A stretch of 64,000 bases of DNA, from positions 1-64,000 of the forward strand of contig CAVVOX010000007.1 in NCBI GenBank assembly GCA_963749875.1, written 5' to 3'. This document shows, in pieces, positions 43,749 through 52,423 of this stretch. Origin of the DNA: JAHQVI01 sp963749875. GTDB taxonomy: Bacteria; Pseudomonadota; Alphaproteobacteria; Rhizobiales; Rhodomicrobiaceae. The position numbers and the translations under genes were made by a program. The notes beneath the pieces were generated by a model. It searched no databases. It saw only the letters and a program-made list of their open reading frames with translations, and was not told the origin of the DNA. Every line of letters begins with the position of its first letter. The stretch's first letter is position 1.

Positions 43749-44228
43749 ATGGATACCTATCGTTTCAACCATAATGTCGACCGTAAGGTCAAAACCGAGG
43801 CCGCTCGGGTGCAGCGGGTCGAGGTGATCACGGGCGTCGAGCGTCGTCGGGAGTGGACGGACGAGAAGAAGCTGGCTCTCATTGCCGAGAGCTGCCGGGA
43901 CGGGGTGGTGATTTCGGACGTCGCCCGTCGTCATGGCCTTCGGCCGCAACAGCTGTTTAACTGGCGGAATGAGTTTCGCAAACGCAATGCGAATGGGCTC
44001 CAATGCGGTTTGCCGCCTGCTGCCGGAGGCGATGTTGGCGAGCCAGCGTTTGCACCGGTGATGATCACCACTGACTGTTCTGGCTCGGCGCCGGTTGAAA
44101 CGTCTGCTACGGCTGCGAGCTCCACTGTGATCGAAATCATGCTTGGCGGCGTAACCGTCCGTGTGCATAGCGGCGTTGATAGCAAAGTGCTGGCGGCCGT
44201 TCTTCGCGCTGTGAAGACCGTCACATGA
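43749..44228 (+). CDS. tnpA: IS66 TnpA (element 1)
   Basis: 159 residues from the ATG at 43749. IS66 TnpA is a small helix-turn-helix protein needed for transposition. The N-terminal half holds RVEVITGVERRREWTDEKKL and SDVARRHGLRPQQLFNWRNE, a recognition-helix pattern. It overlaps the next gene by ATGA. Confidence 0.88.
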   Translation: MDTYRFNHNVDRKVKTEAARVQRVEVITGVERRREWTDEKKLALIAESCRDGVVISDVARRHGLRPQQLFNWRNEFRKRNANGLQCGLPPAAGGDVGEPAFAPVMITTDCSGSAPVETSATAASSTVIEIMLGGVTVRVHSGVDSKVLAAVLRAVKTVT

Positions 44229-44578
44229 TTGTGCCGCCAACCAATGTGCGGGTACTGATCGCCACGAAGCCGGTCGATTTCCGCAAAGGAGCCATCGGGT
44301 TGGCGGCGATCGTGCAGGCCGAGTTCAAGGCCGATCCGTTCTCGGGCGTGATCTACGTCTTCCGTTCTAAACGGGCAGACCGGATCAAACTGCTGTTCTG
44401 GGACGGCACCGGCATTTGCCTGCTGATCAAACGCCTGGAAGATTCCAGGTTCCACTGGGCACGGATCGAAGACGGCGTCATGCGTCTTTCTCCAGCGCAA
44501 TTATCCGCGCTTCTCGAAGGTCTGAATTGGACCCGCGTGCACACGCGGCGGATTGTGCGGCCAACGGCGACGCAATGA
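44225..44578 (+). CDS. tnpB: IS66 TnpB (element 1)
   Basis: 117 residues of the IS66 ORF2 family: KPVDFRKGAIGLAAIVQAEF, VIYVFRSKRADRIKLLFWDG, LIKRLEDSRFHWARIEDGV. Its role in IS66 transposition is required but unclear. It starts in the tnpA stop (ATGA). Confidence 0.92.
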   Translation: MIVPPTNVRVLIATKPVDFRKGAIGLAAIVQAEFKADPFSGVIYVFRSKRADRIKLLFWDGTGICLLIKRLEDSRFHWARIEDGVMRLSPAQLSALLEGLNWTRVHTRRIVRPTATQ

Positions 44579-44648
44579 TCCTGTGATCGTTTGCTCAGCC
44601 AGCCAATTTCGGATGGCTGTTGCTGGGCAAATCAGCCAAATTGGCCTC

Positions 44649-46175
44649 ATGACAGTTGCTTCGTCAGATACGCTGCCCGATGATCTTGACGCCCTACGCG
44701 CGATCATTCTCGCTGAGCGGGCGGAGAAGCAGCTCATCATTACAGAGTGCGATCAACTCACCGCCGCCAACGACAAGCTTCATCACATCATCGCCGTGCT
44801 GCGGCGGGCGCGCTTCGGCCGTAAATCCGAACGGCTGAGCGAAGACCAGCTCAATCTGGTGCTGGAGGAGTTGGAGACAGCCAGCGCCAAGGCCGACGCG
44901 GAAGAGGATAAGAAGGACGAGAGCCTCAAGCGCGCGCGTAAAGCAGCGTCGCGCCAACCGCGGTTCGCTGCCGGAAAACTTGCCGCGCATCGAGCAGGTC
45001 ATTGAACCGGAAAGCACGATTTGCCCTTGTTGCGGTAAGGCCATGCACGTCATCGGCGAGGATAAGTCCGAGCGCCTCGACAAGGTGCCGGCCAGCTTGC
45101 GCGTTATCGTCACTCGCCGCCCTAAATATGGCTGCAACTGCGAGGAGGCCGTGGTGCAGGCCCCGGCACCGCCGCGGCTGATCGAGGGAGGCATTCCGAC
45201 CGAAACGCTTGTCGCCGATGTGGTCATATCGAAATATGCCGATCACTTACCGTTGTACCGCCAGGCGCAGATCTTCAACCGTCAGGGCATCCGCCTTGAC
45301 CGCTCAACCTTAGCTGCGTGGGTGGGCGCGGCGGCGTCTGAGTTGGAGCCGCTCCATGACCGCCTGCTTGCCATCATGAAAGGCAAAGACAAGCTGTTTG
45401 CGGACGAGACGCGCTGCCCCGTTCTCGATCCGGGGCGCGGGAAGACCAAGCCCGGTTTTTTTGGGCGCTGGCCAGCGATGATCGGCCCTGGGACAATGCC
45501 ACGTCACCTGCCGTCATCTATTCCTATGCGCCAGGATGCGGCGGCAAACATGCGGCGACACTGCTGGAAGGCTTCGGCGGCATCCTCCAGGTTGATGGCT
45601 ATAACGGCTATAACATCCTCACCCGTGCCGGTCGCAAGGGCGGGCCAGTGACGCTCGCCTATTGCTGGGCACACCTGCGGCGGCGATTTTATGAGATCGC
45701 CAACAAAGGTCCCGCGCCCATCGCCTCTCAGGCACTGGCGCGCATTCAGACGCTGTATGAGATCGAGGAGGAAATCCGCGGACGACCGCCGGAAGAGCGA
45801 TGTTCCGTCCGCCAGGCGAAGTCCCGGCCCGAGGTTGAAAAACTGAAGGCCTGGTTCGAGGACTGCCTCAAGCGCCTCTCCAAAGCCTCGCCGGTGCGCG
45901 ATGCCATGAATTACGGCTTGAACCAATGGAACGGGTTGGTTCGCTTCCTGGAAGATGGTCGCATCGAAATCAACTCCAACACGGTCGAGCGATCAATCCG
46001 TCCTATTGCCCTGAGCAGGAAAAATAGTCTGTTCGCGGGACATGATCAGGGAGCCCGCAATTGGGCGCGTATCGCCTCGTTTGTCGAGACCTGCAAGCTC
46101 AATGGCGTCAACCCGCACGCCTGGCTAAACGATGTGCTGACCAAGCTCATCAACCGCTGGCCAGCAAGTCGTATC
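44649..46175 (+). pseudogene. tnpC: IS66 transposase TnpC, 5' part (element 1), two frameshifts
   Basis: The frame starts MTVASSDTLPDDLDALRAII and holds the leucine-zipper-like segment and RARFGRKSERL. It shifts near 44940, so that the needed zinc-finger part (TICPCCGKAMHVIGEDKSER) lies in another frame. A second shift occurs at a run of seven T (45456-45462), where eight would keep the frame. The DDE part then reads VDGYNGYNILTRAGRKGG, YCWAHLRRRFYEIANKG and EINSNTVERSIRPIALSRKN. At 46176 IS66 element 2 interrupts the C-terminus, which resumes at 49255. Two shifts plus an insertion make it non-functional unless the shifts are sequence errors. Confidence 0.85.
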
Positions 46176-46933
46176 GTAAGCGATGTTCTCAGGCCACGGC
46201 GCGTTCAGGGGGCGCTGCGGCATCAGCCCATGGCATTAGTTCATCGATCTTGCTCATGGGCCAGCCATTGACGAGGCGGGCGAGAATGTCGGCGAGCCAG
46301 GCTTGGGGATCGACGGCGTTTAATTTGCACGTCTCTATGAGCGAAGCGATAATGCCCCAATGAACGCCGCCACGATCGTGACCGGCGAAGAGCGTATTTT
46401 TTCGGTTTAAGGCAATCGGGCGGATTGAGCGCTCGACGGTGTTGGAGTCGATCTCGATCCGGCCGTCATCGAGGAAGCGGACCAGCCCCTCCCAATGCCG
46501 GATGGCGTAGCGGATCACGTCGGCCAGTTTCGACCGGCCGGAGATGCGGGCGAGCGTGGCATCGAGCCAGATCCTGAAGCCGTCGGCAAGAGGGCGTGTA
46601 CGGATATTGCGGACGCTTTGGCGCTGCCCGGCGCTTTGCCCGCGGATGATCTCCTCGATCTTGTAAAGCGCAGCGATCTGGCGGAGCGCCTCCTCGGCGA
46701 GCGGCGCGTTGCCGCGAGCCGCAATCTCATAAAAGCGTCGTCGCAGATGCGCCCAGCAGAAGGACAACACGATCGGCGCAGAAGGCTCTCGCGATCTGAC
46801 CAGCTCTTTATAAGCTGCATAACCATCTGTTTGCAGAATGCCGCTGAAGCCTGCGAGATGGGCGCGGCAATGCTCCGATCCCCGGCCAGGCGCATAGCAG
46901 TACACAACGGCTGGCGGATCGCTGCCGCCCATC

Positions 46934-46994
46934 ACAGACGCGCTTGCGCGTCTGTACATTTTAACTGTACGTCTTCGCTTGCGAAGACGTACAG
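46934..46994. repeat. Twin perfect hairpin inserted in tnpC
   Basis: Hairpin 1: ACAGACGCGC-TT-GCGCGTCTGT (46934-46955). Hairpin 2: CTGTACGTCTTCGC-TT-GCGAAGACGTACAG (46965-46994), a perfect 14-bp stem with a TT loop. Nine AT-rich bases separate them. The insert begins and ends with ACAG and sits inside the conserved WAYARDDR..GGSD region of an IS66 transposase, so it is foreign to that gene. Confidence 0.85.
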
Positions 46995-47337
46995 CCGATC
47001 ATCGCGCGCATAGGCCCAGAGCTGGCCGAGCTTGACCTTCTTGCGCCCCGGGTCCAGAACCGGCGCGCGGGTCTCGTCGGCAAACAGTTTCGGCGAGCTT
47101 TTAAGGATCTCGAACAGCCTGGCCTGGACCGGTGCAAGCAGCCCCGCTGAACGGCCGACCCAATCGGCGAGCGTCGAGCGATCAAGCTCAATGCCCTGAC
47201 GAGAGTAAATCTGTGCCTGACGGTAAAGCGGACAGTGATCGGCATATTTGCTGACCAACACATGCGCTATGAGGCTTTCAGTCGGGATGCCGCCTTCAAT
47301 CAGACGGGCTGGCGCTGGAGCCTGAACGACCGCTTCC

Positions 47338-47850
47338 GAGCTATTCGCACAAGTTGGTGACGGGATGATTGTGTGAAGGCGGCGTATCATGGGGGTGTTC
47401 AATGCCTCCACTTCTCCACCGAAGGAGCGATACGCCGTGTCCCAGGATAACGTCACCAAGCTGGTTCAGCCAGGAAGCTTTTCAGATCCTCTCACCGATG
47501 TGCTGCGCCAAGGATCGCGATCCGCTGCTCGCTTTCTATGACTTTCCCGCCGAGCATTGGGTCCATCTGCGCACCACGAACCCCATAGAAAGTACGTTCG
47601 CGACCGTCCGTCACCGAACCGTTCGGGCGAAGGGCTGCCTGTCAAACAAGACGGCACTGGCCATGGTCTTCAAGCTTGTCGATGGCGCCCAGAAAACCTG
47701 GCGCCGGCTAAATGGGCCGGCGCAGTTGCCAAAAATCATTCGGGGTGTGAAATTCTCAGATGGACTTGAGGTTGCCGCAGACGGCCAGCATCAAGCCCAA
47801 ACCGCCGCCGCCTGATCCATCAGGCCGTCACCAAGATTCGGAGATAGCTC
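47338..47850 (+). mobile_element. Internally deleted IS256-family element (513 bp)
   Basis: Ends GAGCTAT...TTGGTGACGG on both sides (26-bp imperfect inverted repeats). A perfect 8-bp target duplication CCGCTTCC flanks it at 47330-47337 and 47851-47858. Only the first about 26 codons and the C-terminal about 100 codons of a Mutator/IS256 transposase remain. It is therefore a non-autonomous, MITE-like derivative that transposed as a unit. Confidence 0.92.
47437..47815 (+). pseudogene. IS256-family transposase remnant
   Basis: The 5' piece starts at GTG 47437 (MSQDNVTKLVQPGSFSDPLT, then DVLR) and is joined by a large internal deletion to the C-terminal piece, DPLLAFYDFPAEHWVHLRTT and NPIESTFATVRHRTVRAKGC, then SNKTALAMVFKLVDGAQKTW. 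The two pieces are in different frames. The catalytic DDE region is gone, so the remnant cannot move itself. Confidence 0.9.
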
Positions 47851-48374
47851 CCGCTTCCTCACAGGCCCGGCAGGCATATTTGGGCCGGCGCGTTACGATC
47901 ACCTTGAACTGAGCTGGAATGACATCCAGCCGCTCGGAGCAATCTTCGCCCATCACATGCATGGCATTGCCACAGCATGGGCAAGCCTTATCCTCCGGTT
48001 CGATGACGATCTCTGCCCGCGGCAGATGGGCTGGCAATGCGCCGCGATTGACCGAGCGCTTCTTCTTTTCCGGCGCTGCCTCGGGAATGTCAGCATGCCT
48101 CTGGCTTTCCCCCAGCGCCTGCTCGGTCTCCTCCATTGCAAAGTTAAACTGATCGGGATCGAGCTTTTCGGATTTGCGTCCAAACTGCGCGCGCTGCACC
48201 TGGCGCAGCGTCTCCCAAAGACGCGCATTGGCATCCTGCGAACGGGCCAGTTCCTGGCGCGCTTCAAGCACCAATTTCTTGAGCAGCTCGATGTCGTCGG
48301 GCAGAGGTTCGGCGTCCGCAATCATGGAAAAAGAAGAGCCATGATTTGCAGGAAAATGCACGGCCAAAGGAACG

Positions 48375-48728
48375 CTATTGCACGGCCTGAGGACGCTGAT
48401 GCCGGACTGCGCGAACCTTGCTCCAGTCCAGCCCTTCGAACAGGGCGGAGAGTTGCGCCGGGGACAGTTTCATCACCCCGTCCTCGATCCTCGGCCAGTG
48501 GAATTTGCCGTCTTCCAGCCGCTTATAGATCAGGATCAGGCCGGAGCCGTCCCAGATCAGGATCTTCACCCGATCCGCACGCTTGGCTCGGAAAATGAAA
48601 GCTGCGCCGCTGAATGGATCGAGCTTCAGTATCTCCTGTGCAACCGCCGCCAGGCCGTCCAGGCCTTTACGAAAATCGACCGGCCGCGTTGCAATGTAAA
48701 TCCGCGGCGGAACCGCGCCAAAGATCAC
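48375..48728 (-). CDS. tnpB: IS66 TnpB (element 2)
   Basis: 117 residues: RPVDFRKGLDGLAAVAQEIL, AAFIFRAKRADRVKILIWDG, LIYKRLEDGKFHWPRIEDGV. Same family as the element 1 copy but clearly different in sequence, so the two IS66 elements are distinct types. Intact. Confidence 0.92.
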   Translation of the reverse strand: MIFGAVPPRIYIATRPVDFRKGLDGLAAVAQEILKLDPFSGAAFIFRAKRADRVKILIWDGSGLILIYKRLEDGKFHWPRIEDGVMKLSPAQLSALFEGLDWSKVRAVRHQRPQAVQ

Positions 48729-49147
48729 CGCCGCCTCTTTTGCAAGCCGCCGGCCGCCTCGATCACGGCAAAGATCGTATCCCGCGATGCATTTGGCGGA
48801 ATGCGAAGCCTGGCTCCGTTGATCTCAATCTCGATCATCGGCGGTGAAGATAGTGGACCGGATGAAGCAGGCTGCACAAACGGATCCTGCATGACGACCG
48901 GCGCGAACGACGCCGACTCCGCGGTCAAGGCAGCCGCGCGTTCACGCGCCTTCTTGCGCCATGTAAAGATCTGGCTCGCCGAAACCCGATGCCGACGGGC
49001 AATCTCTGTGATAACCGCCCGCTCCTGAAGCGTTTCGGCCACGATGGCTGCCTTGACATCATCCGGCCACTGACGGCGACGGCCGGTTCCCGTGATCACT
49101 TCGATCCGTTGAAAGCTGTCGGCGGGGGCGGGTAGCAGTTTGCTCAT
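48725..49147 (-). CDS. tnpA: IS66 TnpA (element 2)
   Basis: About 140 residues from the ATG at 49147 (MSKLLPAPADSFQRIEVITG). The helix-turn-helix segment is EIARRHRVSASQIFTWRKKA. The longer frame to 49234 adds 29 residues that run towards the IS end. It overlaps tnpB by 4 bp. Confidence 0.87.
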   Translation of the reverse strand: MSKLLPAPADSFQRIEVITGTGRRRQWPDDVKAAIVAETLQERAVITEIARRHRVSASQIFTWRKKARERAAALTAESASFAPVVMQDPFVQPASSGPLSSPPMIEIEINGARLRIPPNASRDTIFAVIEAAGGLQKRRR

Positions 49148-49254
49148 AGGCGTAAGACCAGGAGTATGACCAGGAGGATCTCGAAAGAGCCAGCACTCTC
49201 GCTGCGTCACCGACAAAATGGAAGGTGGGAGCAAAACACCGCTTACGTCGTATC

Positions 49255-49401
49255 GACGAACTCATGCCCTGGACCTATGCCACTGCCGCTACCCTGAGAT
49301 CAGAGCACCGCTTACCTTACGACCATCCGATCACCAGGATCGGCGAGCTCCTGCCATGGAACCTCAACATCACCCCGGCAGCCGGGTGACCGGACGCTTA
49401 C
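49255..49401 (+). pseudogene. IS66 tnpC 3' ends: element 1 tail joined to an older IS66 remnant
   Basis: The frame reads DELMPWTYATAATLRSEHRL, which completes element 1 tnpC after the nested insertion. It then passes the element 1 end (49315) as DHPITRIGELLPWNLNITPA to a TGA at about 49387. The second half repeats the IS66 C-terminal motif (R-I-x-E-L-x-P-W). It is followed by another CGCTTAC end at 49401, so it is probably the stump of an IS66 that element 1 entered. Confidence 0.6.
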
Positions 49402-49689
49402 GCATAGCCGGAGGGTAAGCGAGAGAAGTTAGAGCGACGCTTCCGATTCCGATTAAGGGGCCGACGCTCTAAAAGAGCCCGGCTATTTCGAACCCATTGA
49501 TGGGGAGCAAAAAATGGCGTGGAAGCGGTTTACGACGGAGCGAATGTCGTGAACGCCGATATCGGACAATGCGCTCAGTCGTCTGACGGATCCTGAGGAG
49601 CAGATCACGCAACTGTCATCAGCTCGCGACAAGTCTCAGCAGGCCTGAGCGGCAGCCGATCCTCCGTACATCCTAACTGGAGAATCGTC
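49402..49689. other. Degenerate region with hairpin and coding remnant
   Basis: It holds a GTAAGCG IS66-like end (about 49415) and a palindrome TTAGAGCG...CGCTCTAA (49429-49472). A short open stretch reads LSRLTDPEEQITQLSSARDK before a stop near 49648, which looks like the N-terminus of a coiled-coil membrane-associated hypothetical family. No intact gene. Confidence 0.5.
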
Positions 49690-50835
49690 CTATAGACCGA
49701 GAAATGAGGCAATTAGGTTCCGTTGAATTTCACTCGTACCAGAGTAGAGACGGCTACCGAGCGCGTCCCGCATCTCTCTTTCGAGCTCATATTCCGCCAT
49801 ATAGCCGTAGCCGCCGTGAATCTGAATCGCATCCTCGCAGGATCGTATCCAGGACTTGCTGATATGCAGCTTTGCCATCGCCGTTTCCATATACGGCGAT
49901 TTACTCTGATCCTTGCGATAGGCAGCATAGTAGAGCATATGCCGCGCACTTTCGAGCCGCATCTTCATATCGACGATTTTGCAGCTGACCTGCTGGAATT
50001 TTCCGATCGGTGTATTGAACTGTTTCCGCTCCCGCGCATACTGAATTGACTGCTCAAGCAGGCGTTGCATCGCGCCCACGGCAGAAGCCAGGATGCACCC
50101 GCGCTCCCAGATCATAGAGTGCATAAAGATGCCGGCTCCTGCCCCCTCTTCTCCGATGCGGTTTTCTTCGGGAATCTCACAGTCCTCGAAAAAGATTTCG
50201 GCCATGGGGCTCGTCCGCAGGCCCATCTTTTCAAGCGTGCGCGCAACGGAGACACCTTTAAATGATTTCTCCACCAGAAAGGCGGAAATTCCACCGCCTG
50301 CCTTTTGCTTGTCGGTGACAGCGAACGCAATCATGACATCGGCAACGGGTCCGTTGGACACAAACGTCTTGTTGCCATTGAGAATGTAGCGACCACCCTT
50401 TTTGGCAGCCTGCGTCCGCATACTATAGGCGTCGGATCCGGATCCGGGTTCGCTGACGGCGTTGGCGCCGATGAGCTTGCCGTTGCACAGATCTGGCAGG
50501 TAGCGCCTTTTCTGCTCCTCGGTTCCGAACCCCACGAGCGGTGCACAGACAGTCCACATATGCGCATTGATCGAGAAGATCAGTCCGTTGTCGCGGCAGG
50601 CATATCCCAAGCGCTCAAGCGCGCCAACCGTGGTTACGGCATTCCGCCCAAGCCCGCCATAGATTTCAGGAACCGCGAGCCCGTGGATGCCCATATTGCC
50701 GCATTTGTTCCATCCATCGCGGTCGAATACGCCTTCCCTATCGTTGGCGAAGAGGTTGCGGCCCAGCTCCGCGGCAGCAAACTTTTCGATAGCGTCAAAA
50801 AGCTCGCGTTGCTCGTCTGACCATGAAAAATCCAT
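49690..50835 (-). CDS. Acyl-CoA dehydrogenase-like flavoprotein, predicted prolyl-carrier dehydrogenase
   Basis: 381 residues, full acyl-CoA dehydrogenase fold: SEPGSGSDAYSMRTQAAKKG (FAD/substrate loop), FFEDCEIPEENRIG, RKQFNTPIGKFQQV and IQIHGGYGYMAEYELERE. At the C-terminal catalytic position, where medium-chain enzymes have Glu in YEGT, this protein has Ser365 (LYSGTSEIQ). A Glu at 244 (MIWERGCILA) sits where isovaleryl-type enzymes place their catalytic base. Downstream of an adenylation enzyme and carrier protein it fits the PltE/CloN3/RedW role: oxidising prolyl-S-carrier to pyrrolyl-S-carrier. This is inference from context and residues. It is the last gene of a four-gene operon, 13 bp after the previous gene. 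Confidence 0.82.
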   Translation of the reverse strand: MDFSWSDEQRELFDAIEKFAAAELGRNLFANDREGVFDRDGWNKCGNMGIHGLAVPEIYGGLGRNAVTTVGALERLGYACRDNGLIFSINAHMWTVCAPLVGFGTEEQKRRYLPDLCNGKLIGANAVSEPGSGSDAYSMRTQAAKKGGRYILNGNKTFVSNGPVADVMIAFAVTDKQKAGGGISAFLVEKSFKGVSVARTLEKMGLRTSPMAEIFFEDCEIPEENRIGEEGAGAGIFMHSMIWERGCILASAVGAMQRLLEQSIQYARERKQFNTPIGKFQQVSCKIVDMKMRLESARHMLYYAAYRKDQSKSPYMETAMAKLHISKSWIRSCEDAIQIHGGYGYMAEYELEREMRDALGSRLYSGTSEIQRNLIASFLGL

Positions 50836-50848
50836 TTAATCTTTCCAC

Positions 50849-52408
50849 TCAGTATTTTCTTGTCAGCGTTTGATAGTCGATTTTGTCGGTTGAGGTTTTC
50901 GGGAGGGCGTCGTGAAAAATGAAACGATCCGGCACCATGTAGACAGGAAGATGCTGCGAGCAGAATGTCTTCAGTTTGATGAGTGAGGGATGCTCAGAGC
51001 CGCGAATACTCAAATGTGCATTTATACGGACTTCTGAATTTTCATTCAACACAGCAACAACGGCCGCCTCATGGATCGCAGGATGTCGATAAAGGCAAAC
51101 TTCGATCTCACCAAGCTCAACTCGGTAGCCACGCTTCTTCACCATGCGGTCGCGCCGACCAATATAGCGATAGATGCCATCATCAAGTTCGGTAACGATA
51201 TCGCCCGTCCGATACCAGCGCCGGCCGCTTGCCTCGCCCGGAAGGAAGGAACGGGCGGTTTGCTCGGGGAGCCCCCAATAGCCCTGCATCACGTTTGACC
51301 CAGAAATACAAAGCTCGCCTTCCGCACCTTTATTCACCGGCTGGCCGTCCGGGTCGACCACGAGGCTCTCAAGGTGCGAACAGGTGCGGCCGATTGGGTA
51401 TGGCTCGACGCGGTCTTCCGGGATCGTGGAAGGAATTTCGTACCAGGTGCAAACATTCGTCTCGGTCGGGCCATAGAGATTAAAATATCGGGGAGCCGGA
51501 ACCTGGGACTTGAATGAACGAAGGTGCACGATCGGCATTACCTCGCCGGCAAACAGCACCATGCGAAGTTTAGAGAAATCATGCTCGGGGATCTTGCCGA
51601 ACTGCGCCAGGAGACTGAGCGTTGACGGAGCGGAATACCATACCGAAATCTGTTGTTCGGAGATCAGCCGCGCCAATCCCTCCGGCTCCTTGCCGACCTC
51701 CTCGCCAATGATGACGACGGACGCACCATGTCTCAGAGAAACAAAAATGTCTAAAATGGACAAATCAAAATGGAAAGGTGCGTGCGATGAGAATATGTCT
51801 GACGTAAGAGGCTCAAAGACCTGGGAGCACCAGTCTACGAACCCCATTGCATTATGGTGCGATAGCATTACGCCTTTCGGCGTCCCGGTCGAACCTGATG
51901 TGTATAGGATATAGGCCAGATCGTCCGGGTCGCTGATCACCGTTTGTTGTACGGCTGCCTGTGATTGAGTATCGAGCGCATCCAGCGCTTCCTCCAGAGG
52001 CACGCCGCCGCCTACATCGTCAAGGACGATCAGATAAGGGACCGGGCCGAGCTTGCCTATCTCTTCCTGGTAAGCGGCAAGGAATTTTTGTTCGATAATG
52101 ACCGCTTTGACGCCGCAATTGTTATGAATATACGCATTTCTCGGAGCAGGGCCTGTTGGATCCACGGGCACATATGCGCCGCCGGCCTTCAGCGCGCCAA
52201 ATATGCTGATGACAGCGTCCGCGCTCTTGCGCAAATAAAGCCCGACGCGGTCTCCCCGCTTCACGCCGATCGCCAGGAGCCGGTCACGTAAACGATCCGA
52301 TAGCTGCCCCAGCTTGTCATATGTCAGGTTGCTTGAGGTCGCACCTTCGATCACCGCAGCATGTTCGCCTCGATGCTGGACAGGCTCATCTAGAAGATGT
52401 TGCAACAC
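50849..52408 (-). CDS. Stand-alone amino-acid adenylation enzyme, predicted L-proline-specific
   Basis: 519 residues, one NRPS-type A domain without condensation or carrier domains. Core motifs: A3 LYTSGSTGTPKGV, A4 FHFDLSILDIF, A5 NLYGPTETNVC, A7 YRTGD, A8 GRRDRMVKKRGYRVELGEIE and A10 Lys509. Aligned by hand to PheA, the specificity positions are D215, L216, L219, Y258, L285, A287, L311, V319, C320 and K509, giving DLLYLALVCK. I recall this as the code of proline-activating PltF/RedM-type ligases. It would load L-proline on the carrier protein encoded next to it. The spacing to the carrier gene is 15 bp. Confidence 0.88.
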   Translation of the reverse strand: MLQHLLDEPVQHRGEHAAVIEGATSSNLTYDKLGQLSDRLRDRLLAIGVKRGDRVGLYLRKSADAVISIFGALKAGGAYVPVDPTGPAPRNAYIHNNCGVKAVIIEQKFLAAYQEEIGKLGPVPYLIVLDDVGGGVPLEEALDALDTQSQAAVQQTVISDPDDLAYILYTSGSTGTPKGVMLSHHNAMGFVDWCSQVFEPLTSDIFSSHAPFHFDLSILDIFVSLRHGASVVIIGEEVGKEPEGLARLISEQQISVWYSAPSTLSLLAQFGKIPEHDFSKLRMVLFAGEVMPIVHLRSFKSQVPAPRYFNLYGPTETNVCTWYEIPSTIPEDRVEPYPIGRTCSHLESLVVDPDGQPVNKGAEGELCISGSNVMQGYWGLPEQTARSFLPGEASGRRWYRTGDIVTELDDGIYRYIGRRDRMVKKRGYRVELGEIEVCLYRHPAIHEAAVVAVLNENSEVRINAHLSIRGSEHPSLIKLKTFCSQHLPVYMVPDRFIFHDALPKTSTDKIDYQTLTRKY

Positions 52409-52423
52409 GGGGATCGGTCTCTC

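Larger units (their letters stand above)
46189..48325 (-). pseudogene. tnpC: IS66 transposase TnpC (element 2), twice interrupted
   Basis: The N-terminal part (from the ATG at 48325, MIADAEPLPDDIELLKKLVL) runs through the zinc-finger region ACPCCGNAMHVMGEDCSERL to ACEEA. An IS256-derived element intervenes (47338-47850). The frame resumes as VVQAPAPARLIEGGIPTESL and FADETRAPVLDPGRKK until a 61-bp twin hairpin at 46934-46994 shifts it. The DDE part continues as YCYAPGRGSEHCRAHLAGF, SFCWAHLRRRFYEIAARG and EIDSNTVERSIRPIALNRKN to the stop at 46189. Removing the IS256 derivative with one 8-bp duplication restores the first join. Confidence 0.88.
46176..49246 (-). mobile_element. IS66-family element 2, nested in element 1
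   Basis: Ends GTAAGCG (46176) and CGCTTAC (49246). A perfect 8-bp target duplication GTCGTATC lies at 46168-46175 and 49247-49254, inside the tnpC of element 1. Length is 3071 bp including a 513-bp IS256 derivative and a 61-bp twin hairpin. Gene order on the minus strand is tnpA, tnpB, tnpC. Confidence 0.93.
43689..49315 (+). mobile_element. IS66-family element 1 (outer, interrupted by IS66 element 2)
   Basis: The left end GTAAGCGGTGCTC (43689) matches the inverted GAGCACCGCTTAC ending at 49315. Inside are tnpA, tnpB and a broken tnpC, with IS66 element 2 inserted in the tnpC 3' end. Net length without the nested part is about 2.55 kb. No 8-bp target duplication is seen (ATTCAATC against CTTACGAC). 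A further IS66-like end with a tnpC-like C-terminus reaches 49401 and is probably the remnant of an older IS66. Confidence 0.8.

Noticed and set aside
49303..49315. GAGCACCGCTTAC as chance coding sequence rather than an IS end
   Set aside because: It matches 13 bases of the left end of IS66 element 1, so I take it as the right end although an open frame runs through.
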